Source: Micromonospora olivasterospora (GTDB lineage: Bacteria; Actinomycetota; Actinomycetes; Mycobacteriales; Micromonosporaceae). From it: a DNA stretch of 64,000 nt. The stretch covers positions 6,510,001-6,574,000 of the forward strand of contig NZ_VLKE01000001.1 of NCBI RefSeq assembly GCF_007830265.1, given 5' to 3'. Made by a program: the position numbers and the translations under genes. The notes under the pieces were generated by a model that saw only the letters and a program-made list of their open reading frames with translations, was not told where the DNA came from and did not search any database. This document shows positions 1-9,701 of this stretch, piece after piece; the first letter of the stretch is position 1; each line of letters starts with the position of its first letter.

Positions 1-388
1 CCGCGGCCCACGGCCCGCTGGTGCGTGGCCAGCAGCGTGGTGCCGTCCAGACCGGGCACGATGGCGTGAATAGTGATCGTGGCGGCGGTCGCCCGAATCT
101 CCACGAGTTGGCGGTGGCGGACCCGTCGGGCCGGCACGGAGTAGAGGTTGCCGGCGTAGGCGACCAGGCAGTCCTTGCCGACGTGCCGCAGATGCCGGTC
201 GGCGACCACATACGGCCGGGCGGGGATCGGTCGCAGCGCGGCGTGGTCGCGGACCGCCCGCACGCCGATGATCTCGCCGTGGGTGCGATGCCTTACGGCC
301 CGCCGCTGTGGCACCCAGGCCATGAACGTGGCGTCGAGTTCGGCCAGCGACGAGAACGCCCGCCCGGCCAGGACATGATCGCGGATGA

Positions 389-398
389 TGGTGACCTG
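389..398. repeat. 10-bp target-site duplication of the IS4 element (partner 1936-1945)
   Basis: TGGTGACCTG occurs directly at both outer edges of the element and once in the reconstructed istA sequence. Confidence 0.93.
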
Positions 399-1935
399 CA
401 ACGCCGTTGCGTTTGGCGATCGGCGGATGAGTCAAGGGGGACTTTGAAGACGCGAACGGGACTTCTGATAGATCAACTTGTGTCGAGCAAGAAGATCATG
501 CCTCAGGAGTCCCGTTGCAGGAGAAGTCTGTCATCACCCGGTCGATCGAGGTAGCCGGGGGTGTGCACGCGCCCGGACATCTGGGCGAGTTGACCCAGAT
601 CATCGACTTCGACCTGGTCGACGCGGTGCTGGAAGAAACCGGGACACGCGAGAAGCGGCTGCGGCTGCTGCCGTCTCGGGTCGTGGTGTACTTCGTCCTC
701 GCACTCGCCCTGCTCGACCGCTGTTCCTACCGAGCGACGTGGGGGAAGCTGACCGCGGCCCTGGCCGGCTTGTGCCTGACGCGGCCGAGTATCTCCTCAC
801 TGTCACGCGCTCGCCGCCGGGTCGGAGTAGCGCCGCTACGGCGCCTGTTCGAGACCCTGGCCGGTGCCGTCGGTCTGCTCGGCCAGCCCGGCGTGTTCTA
901 CCGGGGCCTGCGTACCGTGGCCATCGACGGCACCCACCTGCACGTGCCCGACGAGGAACGGGTCACCTGGCGCTACCCCAAACGCGTAGGAGACAAGCTG
1001 GAGTTCGGCTACCCGCTGCTACGGCTGCTCGTGGTGATCGAGTGTGGGACCCGCGCCCTGCTCGCCGCGGCCTTCGGCCCCGAAACAGAAGGCGAACTGG
1101 CTTACGCGCGGCGGCTTCTGGGCGTCCTGGACCGCACGATGCTGCTGCTGGCCGACGCCGGCTTCGACGCCGCGGAATTCCTGCGCGACGTCGGCGCCAC
1201 CGGCGCGCAGTTCCTGGTCCGCTCATCCGCCCGCCGCTGCCCGACCATCCAGCGTCGCCTACCCGACGGCTCCTACCTGGCCCGCATCGGCTACGGCAGC
1301 CTACCCGCTCTCATCCTGGTGCGGGTCATCGAAGCGCAGGTCACCGTCACACTGGCCGACGGCAGCCTGCGGCGCGAGCAGTGGCGGCTGATCACCAGCC
1401 TGACAGACCACACCCGCTACCCCGCCCACGAACTCGTGGACCTCTACCACGAACGCTGGCAGGCCGAAACCACGTATTTCTCGATCAAAGCGACCATGCT
1501 CGACGGCCGCGTCCTGCGCTCCCGCAGCATCCCCGGGATCGAGCAGGAGGTGTACGCCCTGCTCACCGCCTACCAGGCCCTCATCCGCGCGGCAGCAGAC
1601 GCCACCTGCACCCAGCCCGGCCTGGACATGGACCGGATCAGCTTCACCGTCCTCATCGACGCCGCCGCCGACACGATCACCACCGCCAGCGGAATCCTTC
1701 CCGGCAGCTCAACCGACCTCCTCGGCACGATAGGCCACGCCGCGCTGGCCGACCTCCTACCCGCCTGGCGCCGCCCTCGAATCAAGGCCCGCTCCCGCAA
1801 GAACCCGACCAGCAAGTACAGCCCGAACGCCGGACAGCACCCCGCAACCACGCAGACCTACACCTTCCACGCCGACATCACAATCTTCGAAAAGGGGCTT
1901 GCCTCCCGCTCACGGCGCTAAACGCAACGGTGTTG
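399..1935 (+). mobile_element. Complete IS4-family insertion sequence inside istA
   Basis: The ends are 20-bp imperfect inverted repeats (18/20): CAACGCCGTTGCGTTTGGCG at 399-418 and, reversed, CAACACCGTTGCGTTTAGCG at 1916-1935. A 10-bp direct duplication TGGTGACCTG flanks it at 389-398 and 1936-1945. The single transposase gene fills the interior. Intact ends, a perfect duplication and an open transposase frame indicate a recent, probably still mobile insertion. Confidence 0.93.
515..1921 (+). CDS. IS4-family transposase
   Basis: This is a 468-aa DDE transposase. The first catalytic Asp is probably in AIDGTHLHVPD and the second in LLLADAGFD. The third site is the IS4 signature Y-x2-R-x3-E-x6-K, visible as YHERWQAETTYFSIK at about residues 310-324. 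The N-terminal region resembles the domain of IS4-type enzymes (FVLALALLDRCSYRATWGKL). The start is TTG 515, with AGGAG at 505-509 about 5 bp upstream; no better in-frame ATG is visible. The gene runs to TAA at 1919-1921, 14 bp inside the right inverted repeat. Its full family length shows no decay. Confidence 0.92.
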   Translation: MQEKSVITRSIEVAGGVHAPGHLGELTQIIDFDLVDAVLEETGTREKRLRLLPSRVVVYFVLALALLDRCSYRATWGKLTAALAGLCLTRPSISSLSRARRRVGVAPLRRLFETLAGAVGLLGQPGVFYRGLRTVAIDGTHLHVPDEERVTWRYPKRVGDKLEFGYPLLRLLVVIECGTRALLAAAFGPETEGELAYARRLLGVLDRTMLLLADAGFDAAEFLRDVGATGAQFLVRSSARRCPTIQRRLPDGSYLARIGYGSLPALILVRVIEAQVTVTLADGSLRREQWRLITSLTDHTRYPAHELVDLYHERWQAETTYFSIKATMLDGRVLRSRSIPGIEQEVYALLTAYQALIRAAADATCTQPGLDMDRISFTVLIDAAADTITTASGILPGSSTDLLGTIGHAALADLLPAWRRPRIKARSRKNPTSKYSPNAGQHPATTQTYTFHADITIFEKGLASRSRR

Positions 1936-2758
1936 TGGTGACCTGCCGTTCGACCCGCCCTTTGCCGGTCGGCCGATAGGCGGCCAGCACATCGATGTCG
2001 AAGTCGTAGTGCCCGGCGAACGCGACCGCTTCCGGGTGCAGCGGCACCGCCTGGCCCGGGGCGACATGCCGGCGGACCACGGTCTTGGTCCGGTCGTAGA
2101 CGATCGCCCCGGGAACCCCGCCGAAGTGCGCGAACGCCCGCCGGTGACACTCCCAGAACGCGGCCAGGTCCCGGCTGGTGGTGAAACAGCAGAACGGGTC
2201 CCGCGAGTACGACAGCACCATGTGAAACGAGTACACCTTCGGGATCCCGACATGGGCCAGGATGCCGCCTTCGTCGCCCCAGTCCACCTGCGCCTGGGCG
2301 CCCGGAACGACCTCGAACCGGCGGTGCAGCCCGGCCAGCTGATCCGGACTGATCCCCAACTCCGCAGCGATCCGCGGCCGGGCCTGCTGCAGATACAGCT
2401 TCACCCGCTGATAGTTGCCGGTGAACCCGTACTGCTCGACAAGGCGTTCATGGATCACCGTGCCCTTGAGCAGCAACTCCGCCCGCAGCCACGCATCGAC
2501 CACGTGCGCGAACACGTCGATCAACTGCCCCCGAGCCGGCCGCGCCCGAACCGGCGGCACCACCTCGCCGCTACCAGCAGCCAGGTACTTCTTCACCGTC
2601 CGCCAGTTCAGGCCCGTCTCACGAGCGATCTCCGAGACACTCGCACCAGCCTCGTGCAACGCCCGGAACCGGCGCACATCCAGCCACCGCTGCTCATCCA
2701 TCGCTCCCATCGCCAGCCGCCCCACGTCTGCCCGATCACGACCCGAGCAGCCTCACCC

Positions 2759-3526
2759 TCAGTCACCCGCTGACGACGGACAAACAGTGCGCACCTCTGC
2801 AAGATCAGCTGTACTTAGCTCTGCACTCCAGGCCGTACCCCGACACCCGCACGCGTCCGCCAGTTCGGCGGCCCGGTTGAGGTGCCCCGGGACATCGTGG
2901 GGTTTCCGGTTGTCGAGGCAGGCGTTGGCGACGACGAGGAGGGTGAGGGCCGCGTCGAGCTTGGCGTCGCGGGCCTCGAACTGGGCGAAGGCTGCCGCGC
3001 CTGTCTCCATCGATCCGTTGGGATTGCCGCGTACGCCGTGGGCGCGCGCCTCGGCCCGGCCGGCGTATCCCAGACGGAGTGGGGACGGGCGCCGCCCGAC
3101 ATAGTTCCTGGCGAGTTGTGCATAACCGTCGGTCGCGCCCGGCTCGCCGCGCCGGTGTTCCGCGCAAGCGAGCAGGTCCCAGCACCGTGCGCGGCGCCGC
3201 CCCGGCAGGCGCGGCAGCTTCCGTCCGCCCGCCGCGCTGAGCGTCAGGCGGATGCCGCGTTCCGGCTCGCCCGCGTGAACCAGCGCCTCGGCCGCCAGAC
3301 TGCGGACCACCACGGTGAACGTGGTGTCGAGCCCGTCGCAGACCCGAACGGCCTCGTCGGCCGCCGCCATCGCCTCGGTAGTGTCGGTGCCGGCCTGTAG
3401 CCCCACCAGGGCGTTCGCGCGCAGCGCGGCGACTAGCGCCTGGCTCGGCTGGTCGCCGTTGACGCGGGCCAGGTGTGCGGCCTCGTCCAGCGTCTCCAGG
3501 CTGCGGGAAAGGCCGCCGAGCCGGAG
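2759..3526 (-). pseudogene. Remnant of a LuxR/TPR-type regulator
   Basis: The frame opens after a TAG at 3527-3529 and reads LRLGGLSRSLETLDEAAHLAR onward for about 255 codons. It shows alanine-rich helical pairs of TPR type (ALRANALVGLQAGTDTTEAM, AAAFAQFEARDAKLDAALTL, LNRAAELADACGC), as in the region between the AAA ATPase and the C-terminal HTH of large LuxR regulators. No Walker motif lies upstream and no LuxR HTH downstream, so both ends are missing. The IS21 end lies just beyond its 3' side and the giant toxin gene is nearby, which suggests truncation by rearrangement. Assignment rests on repeat character only. Confidence 0.5.
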
Positions 3527-4009
3527 CTACGACCCGCCGTTGCAGTACTAGGCGCAAAACGCGAGCCTTGATCAACCATCAGCCCATGCCCGGCCAGACG
3601 CTCGACCCCGCGTCCTAAAGATCAACTAACTGATCCCCGGTGACATGAGCGTTAGGAAAACCTCATGTCCGGCCCCTGCCAGGTGGCCCAGGCGCCGAGG
3701 TTTTCGCTGCTCTCGTCGGCCTGATCGCGCGGCTGGCCGGGGTCGGTGGACATTTCAGCACCGTAGGTGGTCACATCAATGTCGGGATCCGGCCACCCCG
3801 GTTCCGTCCACCCCGCCTGCCAGGACGACGCGGTGGGGGCGTACGGGGCGTCCAGCGGCCCGGGCAGCAGCCCAGGCAGACCCGTGCCCGCTGGCGAGGC
3901 AGGTGCCGGCCCGGGCATCGGCGACGTATCCCCGTGGTTCAGCCAGGACAGGTCCTCACCACCCTGCGGGCGGTTCGGCTCGGGGGCAGGGCCCGGCACC
4001 GATGCTTGC

Positions 4010-5320
4010 CGGGGCTGATCCGGATCGCTCACCCCGTACCGCGCCGCTCCGCCACGGTGTGCTTCCTGGACCAGCTGCAGCAGACCACGGTCGCGCAATG
4101 CCCCGATCCGGCGATGCACCGTCGGCTGCAGTGTGGATGTCACCTCGGCGAGGTCTGACTCGCTGGCGGTGATGGTCCCGTCGCCGTTCATCTGGTCGAT
4201 CAGGGCGTTCCACAACTGCCGCAGATGCTCCCGTTGCCGCGTGCTGATGCGGTCGGCGTGCTGGTCGAACAGCGCCCGGGCCGCGCCCGGGCCGAGCACC
4301 CACTGGCCGCCCGCGGGAAGGGCCGGCAACAGTATTTGCCCGGGCTGACCCGGATCGCTCACCCCGTACCGCGCCGCCCCGCGACTGTGACCTTCCTGGA
4401 CCAGCTGCAGCAGACCACTGCCGAGCAATACCTTGATCCGGTCATGCACCGTCGGCCGCGGTGTGGATGTCGCCGCAGCGAGGTCTGACAGGCTGGCAGT
4501 GATGGTCCCGTCGTCGTTCATATGGTCGAGCAGGGCGTTCCACAACTGCCGCAGCTGATCCTGCTGCTGCGTTGTGGTGGCGATGTGGTCGGCGTGCTGG
4601 TCGAACAGCGCCCGGGCCTCCTCCCGGTCGAGCACCCACTGGCTGCCATCGGGAAGGTCCGGCAACAGTACTTGCCCGGGCTGACCCGGATCGGTTACCC
4701 CGTACCGCGCCGCCACACCAGGGCGTGCTTCCTGGACCAGCTGCAGCAGACCACGGTCGCGCAATGCCCCGATCCGGTTATGCACCGTCTGGTGCGGTGT
4801 GGATGTCGCCGTGGCGAGGTCTGACAGGCTGGCGGCGATGGTCCCGTCGTCGTTCATATGGTCGATCAGGGCGTTCCACAACTGCCGCAGCTGATCCCGC
4901 TGCTGCGTTCTAGTGTGGTCGGCGTGCTGGTCGAACAGCGCCCGGGCCGCGCCCGGGCCGAGCACCCACTGGCTGCCCTCGGGAAGGGCCGGCAACAGTA
5001 CTTGCCCGGGCTGACCCGGATCGCTCACCTCGTACCGCGCCGCCACGCCACCGTAACTTTCCTGGACCCGCCGCAGCAGACCACGGTCGCGCAATACCCC
5101 GATCCGGTTATGCACCGTCTGCCGCGGTGTGGATGTCGCCGTGGCGAGGTCTGGCTCGCTGGCGGTGATGATCCCGTCGTCGTTCATATGGTCGATCAGG
5201 GCGTTCCACAACTGCCGCAGCTGTTCCCGCTGCTGCGTTCTGATGCGGTCGGCGTGCTGGTCAAACAGCGCCCGGGCCCCATCCGGGTCGCGCGCCCACC
5301 GGCTGCCCGCAGTGGGTTGG
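4010..5320 (-). other. Second block of four tandem winged-helix repeats in the giant protein
   Basis: Four more copies of the winged-helix unit (LRQLWNALIDHMNDDG, ITASLSDLATATST, TVHNRIGALRDRGLLQLVQE, ARYGVSDPGQPGQ) sit near the C-terminus. They resemble each other more than they resemble the first block: MNDDG replaces MDNNG and ARYGV replaces AQYGV. This suggests block-wise duplication after an early split. Confidence 0.7.
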
Positions 5321-5661
5321 GGTTGGGGTTGGGGTTGGTCGGGGTGCAGTGGGGCGGTGGTGGGTAGTTCGTCGGCCGGGTGATGGGGGGTGTCGCCGGC
5401 GTGGAGAGTGCCGGCGTCGGTGCGGGTCACCGCTGGGGATGGTTGCCAGTCCATGACCGGCCCCTGGTGGGTGGCCCAGGCGCCGAGGTTCCCACTGCCC
5501 TCGCCGGCCTGATTGCGCGGCTGGCCGAAGTTGGTGGACATCGCAGCACCGTGGGTGGTCACATCACTGTCGGGATCCGGCCACCCCGGTTCCGTCCACC
5601 CTGCCTGCCAGGACGACGCGGTGGGGGCGTCCGGGTCGTCCAGCGGCCCGGGCAGCCCGGG

Positions 5662-7029
5662 CAGGCCCGTGTCCGCCGAGAAGGCAGATGCCGCCCCGGG
5701 CATCGGCGACTGAGGTGCCGGATCCTGCCCGTCCAATCCGTGCGGGAACGACTGCGTCTCAAGGAACTGGCCGGGCTGGTCGCCGCTGGGCTGCGACCAC
5801 GATGTCGGGCCGGTCGGGGCCTGCGGCCAGGTCGGATCCGTCGGTTGCTGCCCGGGGTCGGGTGCCGTGTCCATGGCCGTGGGCGGACCGACCCACCACG
5901 GCTGGAGCGGATCAAGGTCGAGCAGATCGGCGGAGTTCACCTGGTAGGCGGCCCAGTCGTCGAGGTTCCCGCCGTCGTCGGGCTGATTGCCGATGGGCGG
6001 GTAGACGTTGGCGGGTATCGCAGCACCGCTCCCGTCGGGCATACCAATGTCGGGAACCCGCCACCCTGCCTGCCAGGACGACGCCGTGGGGATGCCCGGG
6101 TCGCCCGGCAGCCCAGGCAGGCCCGTGTCCGCCGAGAAGGCAGATGCCGCCCCGGGCATCGGCGACTGAGGTGCCGGATCCTGCCCGTCCAATCCGTGCG
6201 GGAACGACTGCGTCTCAAGGAACTGGCCGGGCTGGTCGCCGCTGGGCTGCGACCACGATGTCGGGCCGGTCGGGGCCTGCGGCCAGGTCGGATCCGTCGG
6301 TTGCTGCCCGGGGTCGGGTGCCGTGTCCATGGCCGTGGGCGGACCGACCCACCACGGCTGGAGCGGATCAAGGTCGAGCAGATCGGCGGAGTTCACCTGG
6401 TAGGCGGCCCAGTCGTCGAGGTTCCCGCCGTCGTCGGGCTGATTGCCGATGGGCGGGTAGACGTTGGCGGGTATCGCAGCACCGCTCCCGTCGGGCATAC
6501 CAATGTCGGGAACCCGCCACCCTGCCTGCCAGGACGACGCCGTGGGGATGCCCGGGTCGCCCGGCAGCCCAGGCAGGCCCGTGTCCGCCGAGAAGGCAGA
6601 TGCCGCCCCGGGCATCGGCGACTGAGGTGCCGGATCCTGCCCGTCCAATCCGTGCGGGAACGACTGCGTCTCAAGGAACTGGCCGGGCTGGTCGCCGCTG
6701 GGCTGCGACCACGATGTCGGGCCGGTCGGGGCCTGCGGCCAGGTCGGATCCGTCGGTTGCTGCCCGGGGTCGGGTGCCGTGTCCATGGCCGTGGGCGGAC
6801 CGACCCACCACGGCTGGAGCGGATCAAGGTCGAGCAGATCGGCGGAGTTCACCTGGTAGGCGGCCCAGTCGTCGAGGTTCCCGCCGTCGTCGGGCTGATT
6901 GCCGATGGGCGGGTAGACGTTGGCGGGTATCGCAGCACCGCTCCCGTCGGGCATACCAATGTCGGGAACCCGCCACCCTGCCTGCCAGGACGACGCCGTG
7001 GGGATGCCCGGGTCGCCCGGCAGCCCGGG
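5662..7029 (-). repeat. Three tandem 456-bp repeats (152 residues each) within the giant gene
   Basis: The unit recurs at a spacing of exactly 456 bp: for example a run starting ggcccgtgtccgccgagaag at 5663, 6119 and 6575, and a second marker at 5909, 6365 and 6821. The copies look base-for-base identical over long stretches. The encoded unit is Pro/Gly/Asp-rich (GDPGIPTASSWQAGW, LDLDPLQPWWVGP, SWSQPSGDQPGQF), which suggests an extended, low-complexity spacer. Diverged partial copies lie on both sides (5400-5660 and 7030-7100). Near-identity implies recent amplification or gene conversion, or uncertain copy number in the assembly. Confidence 0.93.
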
Positions 7030-7189
7030 CGGCGCTGGCAGCCCAGGCAGGCCCGTGTCCGTCGAGGAGGCACGTACCGGCCCGGGCATCGGCAACGTGT
7101 CCCCGTGATCCAGCCGGGACAGGTCCTCACCCTGCGGGCGGTCCGGTCCGAGGGCAGGGCCCGGCGACGGTGCTTGCCGGGGCTCACCC

Positions 7190-8160
7190 GGATCGCTCAC
7201 CCCGTACTGCGTCGGCCAGGGACCGTAACTCTCCTGAACCAGCTGCAGCAGACCACTGTCGAGCAATGCCCCGATCCGGGTATGTACCGTCGCCTGCTCT
7301 ATATTTGTCGCCTTGCCGAGGGCTCCTTCACTGACGGTGATGATCCCGTTGTTGTCCATACGGTGGATCAGGGCGTTCCACAACTGCCGTAGATCATCCC
7401 GCTGCCGCTGAGTTGTGGCGGTGATGTGGTTGGCGTGCTGGTCGAACAGCGTCCGGGCCTCATCCTGGTCGAGCACCCACCGGCTGCCCTCAGGAGGGTC
7501 CGGCAACGGTGCTTGCTGGGGCTGAACCGGAGCGCTCACCCCGTACTGCGCCGCCACGCTACTGTGACTTTCCTGGATTAGTTGCAGCAGACCACTGCCG
7601 AGCAATACCTGGATCCGGTATTGCACCGTCGACTGCCGTGTGTTTGTCGCCTCGGCGAGGGTTCGCCCGCTGGCGGTGATTTTCCCGTTGTTGTCCATAC
7701 GGTCGATCAGGGTGTCCCACAACTGCCGTAGATCATCCCGCTGCCGCTCAGTTGTGGTGGCGATGTGGTAGGCGTGCTGGTCGAACAGCGCCCGAGCCTC
7801 ATCCTGGTCGAGCACCCACCGGCTGCCCTCAGGAAGGTCCGGCAACGGTGCCTGCTGGGGCTCACCCGGATCGCTCACCCCGTACTGCGCCGCCCCGCGA
7901 CCGTGACCTCTCTGGACCAGCTGCAGCAGACCACTGCCGAGCAATACCTGGATCCGGTCATGCACCGTCTTCTGCCGTGCGATTGTCGCCTCGGCGAGGT
8001 CTTCCTGGCTGGCGGTGATGGTCCCGTTGTTGTCCATACGGTGGATCAGGGCTTTCCACAACTTCTGCAGGTCATCCCGCCGCTGAATTGTTTTGGGGAA
8101 GTGCTGGTCGAACAGCGGCAGGGCCTTTTCCTTGGTGAGCACCCACTTGCTGCCCGCGGG
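7190..8160 (-). other. First block of three tandem winged-helix repeats in the giant protein
   Basis: Each unit of about 110 residues runs GSxWVLxxxxARxLFDQH, then DDLRQLWxALIxRMDNNG as helix 1, then ITAS..LAEAT....TVHxRI as the helix-turn-helix, then LLxSGLLQLVQE and AQYGV as a wing strand, with a PGEPQQAPLPD linker. The pattern is that of MarR/IclR-type winged helices. Three copies lie directly after the Tox-PL-like region. Confidence 0.7.
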
Positions 8161-8639
8161 ACGGTCCGGCGACGGTGCTTGTTGGGGCTGACCCGGATCG
8201 CTCACCCCGTACGGGGACTCGACCTGTCCGGTGTCGTGCAGCGACTCCGACGCGTCGAGGTGTGGTGTGCCCAGATCCATCCTGTCAAGATCGTCCCATA
8301 CGTTCTGGAATTCCTGATCACCGGACGCCGGGCCGGTACCAGACGGGTCGTCGTTGCCCAGTGGATCGGAGTGGGGAAGTCGGCCGGGTCGGGGGCGGTG
8401 GTGTCTGCCCGCATGGCGTGGGACGGGCCGCGTGGTGTGCTGGTGGAGGCGAGCAGGAACGCGCTGGTGTCGGTGCCGGTCGTGGTTGTCGGCCGCGGGT
8501 GGCGGGCGGCCTGGCCGAGGAGATCGGTGATGGTGGCGGGTCGCCCGTCTCCGTCGAACGCGGCCACCCGGGTGCTGGATGCGAACAGGTGCCGCAGCCA
8601 CGGATCACGTATCGGGTCGTCCGGCTCGGGTCGGTCGGC

Positions 8640-9000
8640 GGCGCCGGGCAGCAGAGGGTCCCGCACCTGGATCCTCGGCGGCCCGGACTCCTGCGGCTGG
8701 CTGTGTAGGGCGAACACGTGCTGCGGTTCGTTCGGTGGCGCGGCCCTGACCACGACCATCGACCCCGGCGCCGTCCGCAACGCGGCCAGCACGTCTTCTC
8801 CCGCGACCCCGTCGGGGTGGGCGACACGCTCGGGTACCGTGTCGAGGATCTCCATCAGTTGCGGCCAGCCCATGGTGGGCGCGAGCCGGCCGTCCGGTCC
8901 GATGATCCGGTCGTCGAACACCGCCCGGTTGCCCAGCCGCTTGTACTCGGTTTGGAACACATCGAGAGTGGCCGCCACGCACCACCACAGGTCACCGCTG
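8640..9000 (-). other. Tox-PL-like papain-fold (glutamine deamidase) domain in the giant protein
   Basis: The domain begins DLWWCVAATLDVF, placing a Cys at the start of a helix. It continues through IIGPDGRLAP and an MEILDTVPERVAHP helix to GSMVVVRAAPPNEPQHVFALH, with a His on a strand, then IQVRDPLLP with an Asp. The Cys...His...Asp order matches papain-fold toxin 1 (Tox-PL) domains, which act as transglutaminase-like deamidases. Fold and triad are inferred from motif order; no comparison was run. Confidence 0.6.
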
Positions 9001-9335
9001 CCGGGACGTGCCTGCTGCGCGGCGGCCCAGTCGGCGGCCCGCTGCCCGGACCCGAACGGCGCGGCAGCCTGCCCAGTCGCCGCGGCAGCCGGCTCGCCGT
9101 GTCTGCCGGGGCCGCCACTGACCGGTCCGTCCCGCAACGACACACCCCGCCACGAATCCGCGTCGCTGAACGAACCCGCGTCGCTGAACGAATCCGCGTC
9201 GCTGAGGCCGTGCTTGCCAGGCACCCCGCCAAGCGACTCGTCCGGCAAGGACACGTCACCGATCGACATGGTGTCGCGGGTGTCGAGGTTGCTGAACACG
9301 TCATCGCTGGGCACCGACATGTCACTGGCGGTGGC

Positions 9336-9701
9336 GTTGTCACGGCCGCCGGCGCTGGCGTTGTCACGGCCGCCGGCGCTGGCGTTGTCACGGCCGCCGG
9401 CGCTGGCGTTGTCACGGCCGCCGGCGCTGGCGTTGTCACGGCCGCCGGCGCTGGCGTTGTCACGGCCGCCGGCGCTGGCGTTGTCACGGCCGCCGGCGCT
9501 GGCGTTGTCACGGCGCCGCGTCACGCCGGCGCTGGCGTTGTCACGGCCGCCGGCGCTGGCGTTGTCACGGCCGCCGGCGCTGGCGTTGTCACGGCCGCCG
9601 GCGCTGGCGTGTCACGGCGCGGCGCTGGCGTTGTCACGGCCGCCGGCGCTGGCGTTGTCACGGCCGCCGGCGCTGGCGTTGTCACGGCCGCTGGCGTTGG
9701 C
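9336..9701 (-). repeat. 24-bp minisatellite encoding the octapeptide RDNASAGG, about 15 units
   Basis: Perfect 24-bp units run from 9336 to 9503 (seven copies), 9537-9608 and 9630-9677. Three variants interrupt them: 33 bp at 9504-9536, 21 bp at 9609-9629 and a substituted 24-bp unit at 9678-9701. All lengths are multiples of three. The 21-bp unit lacks one base from each of TT, CC and CC, which creates the in-frame TGA at 9612-9614. Confidence 0.95.

Larger units (their letters stand above)
1..2725 (-). pseudogene. istA: IS21-family transposase IstA, split by an IS4 insertion and cut by the window edge
   Basis: The N-terminal half reads from 2725 to 1936 and the C-terminal half from 398 to beyond base 1. 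The N half starts with an HTH (SVSEIARETGLNWRTVKKYL) and carries an integrase core with VDWGDEGG and IVYDRTKTVV; it stops after GRVERQVT. Removing the 1,537-bp IS4 element plus one copy of its 10-bp target duplication restores an open frame (ERQVT-IIRDHVLAG) into the C half. The C half has the usual Mu-transposase-like tail (YVVADRHLRHVGKDCLVAYAGN). Possible starts are GTG 2725, ATG 2710 and ATG 2701. The partner ATPase gene istB would lie left of the window. The outer IS21 terminus is probably near 2795, but I could not fix it. As it stands the gene cannot make a whole transposase. Confidence 0.88.

Noticed and set aside
478..1941. Alternative plus-strand frame over the IS4 element
   Set aside because: Arg/Pro-rich and without motifs; the frame from 515 has the IS4 YREK signature.
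5380..7392. A 670-codon plus-strand open frame through the 456-bp repeats, and others at 7765-9735 and 8718-10418
   Set aside because: Their composition is Arg/Gly/Pro-rich shadow translation of the minus-strand toxin gene. The minus strand carries recognisable winged-helix and Tox-PL motifs, and GC-rich repeats keep opposite frames open.
9336..9701. Tandem array considered as a CRISPR
   Set aside because: Units are contiguous without spacers, translate in frame into RDNASAGG and have no cas genes near.
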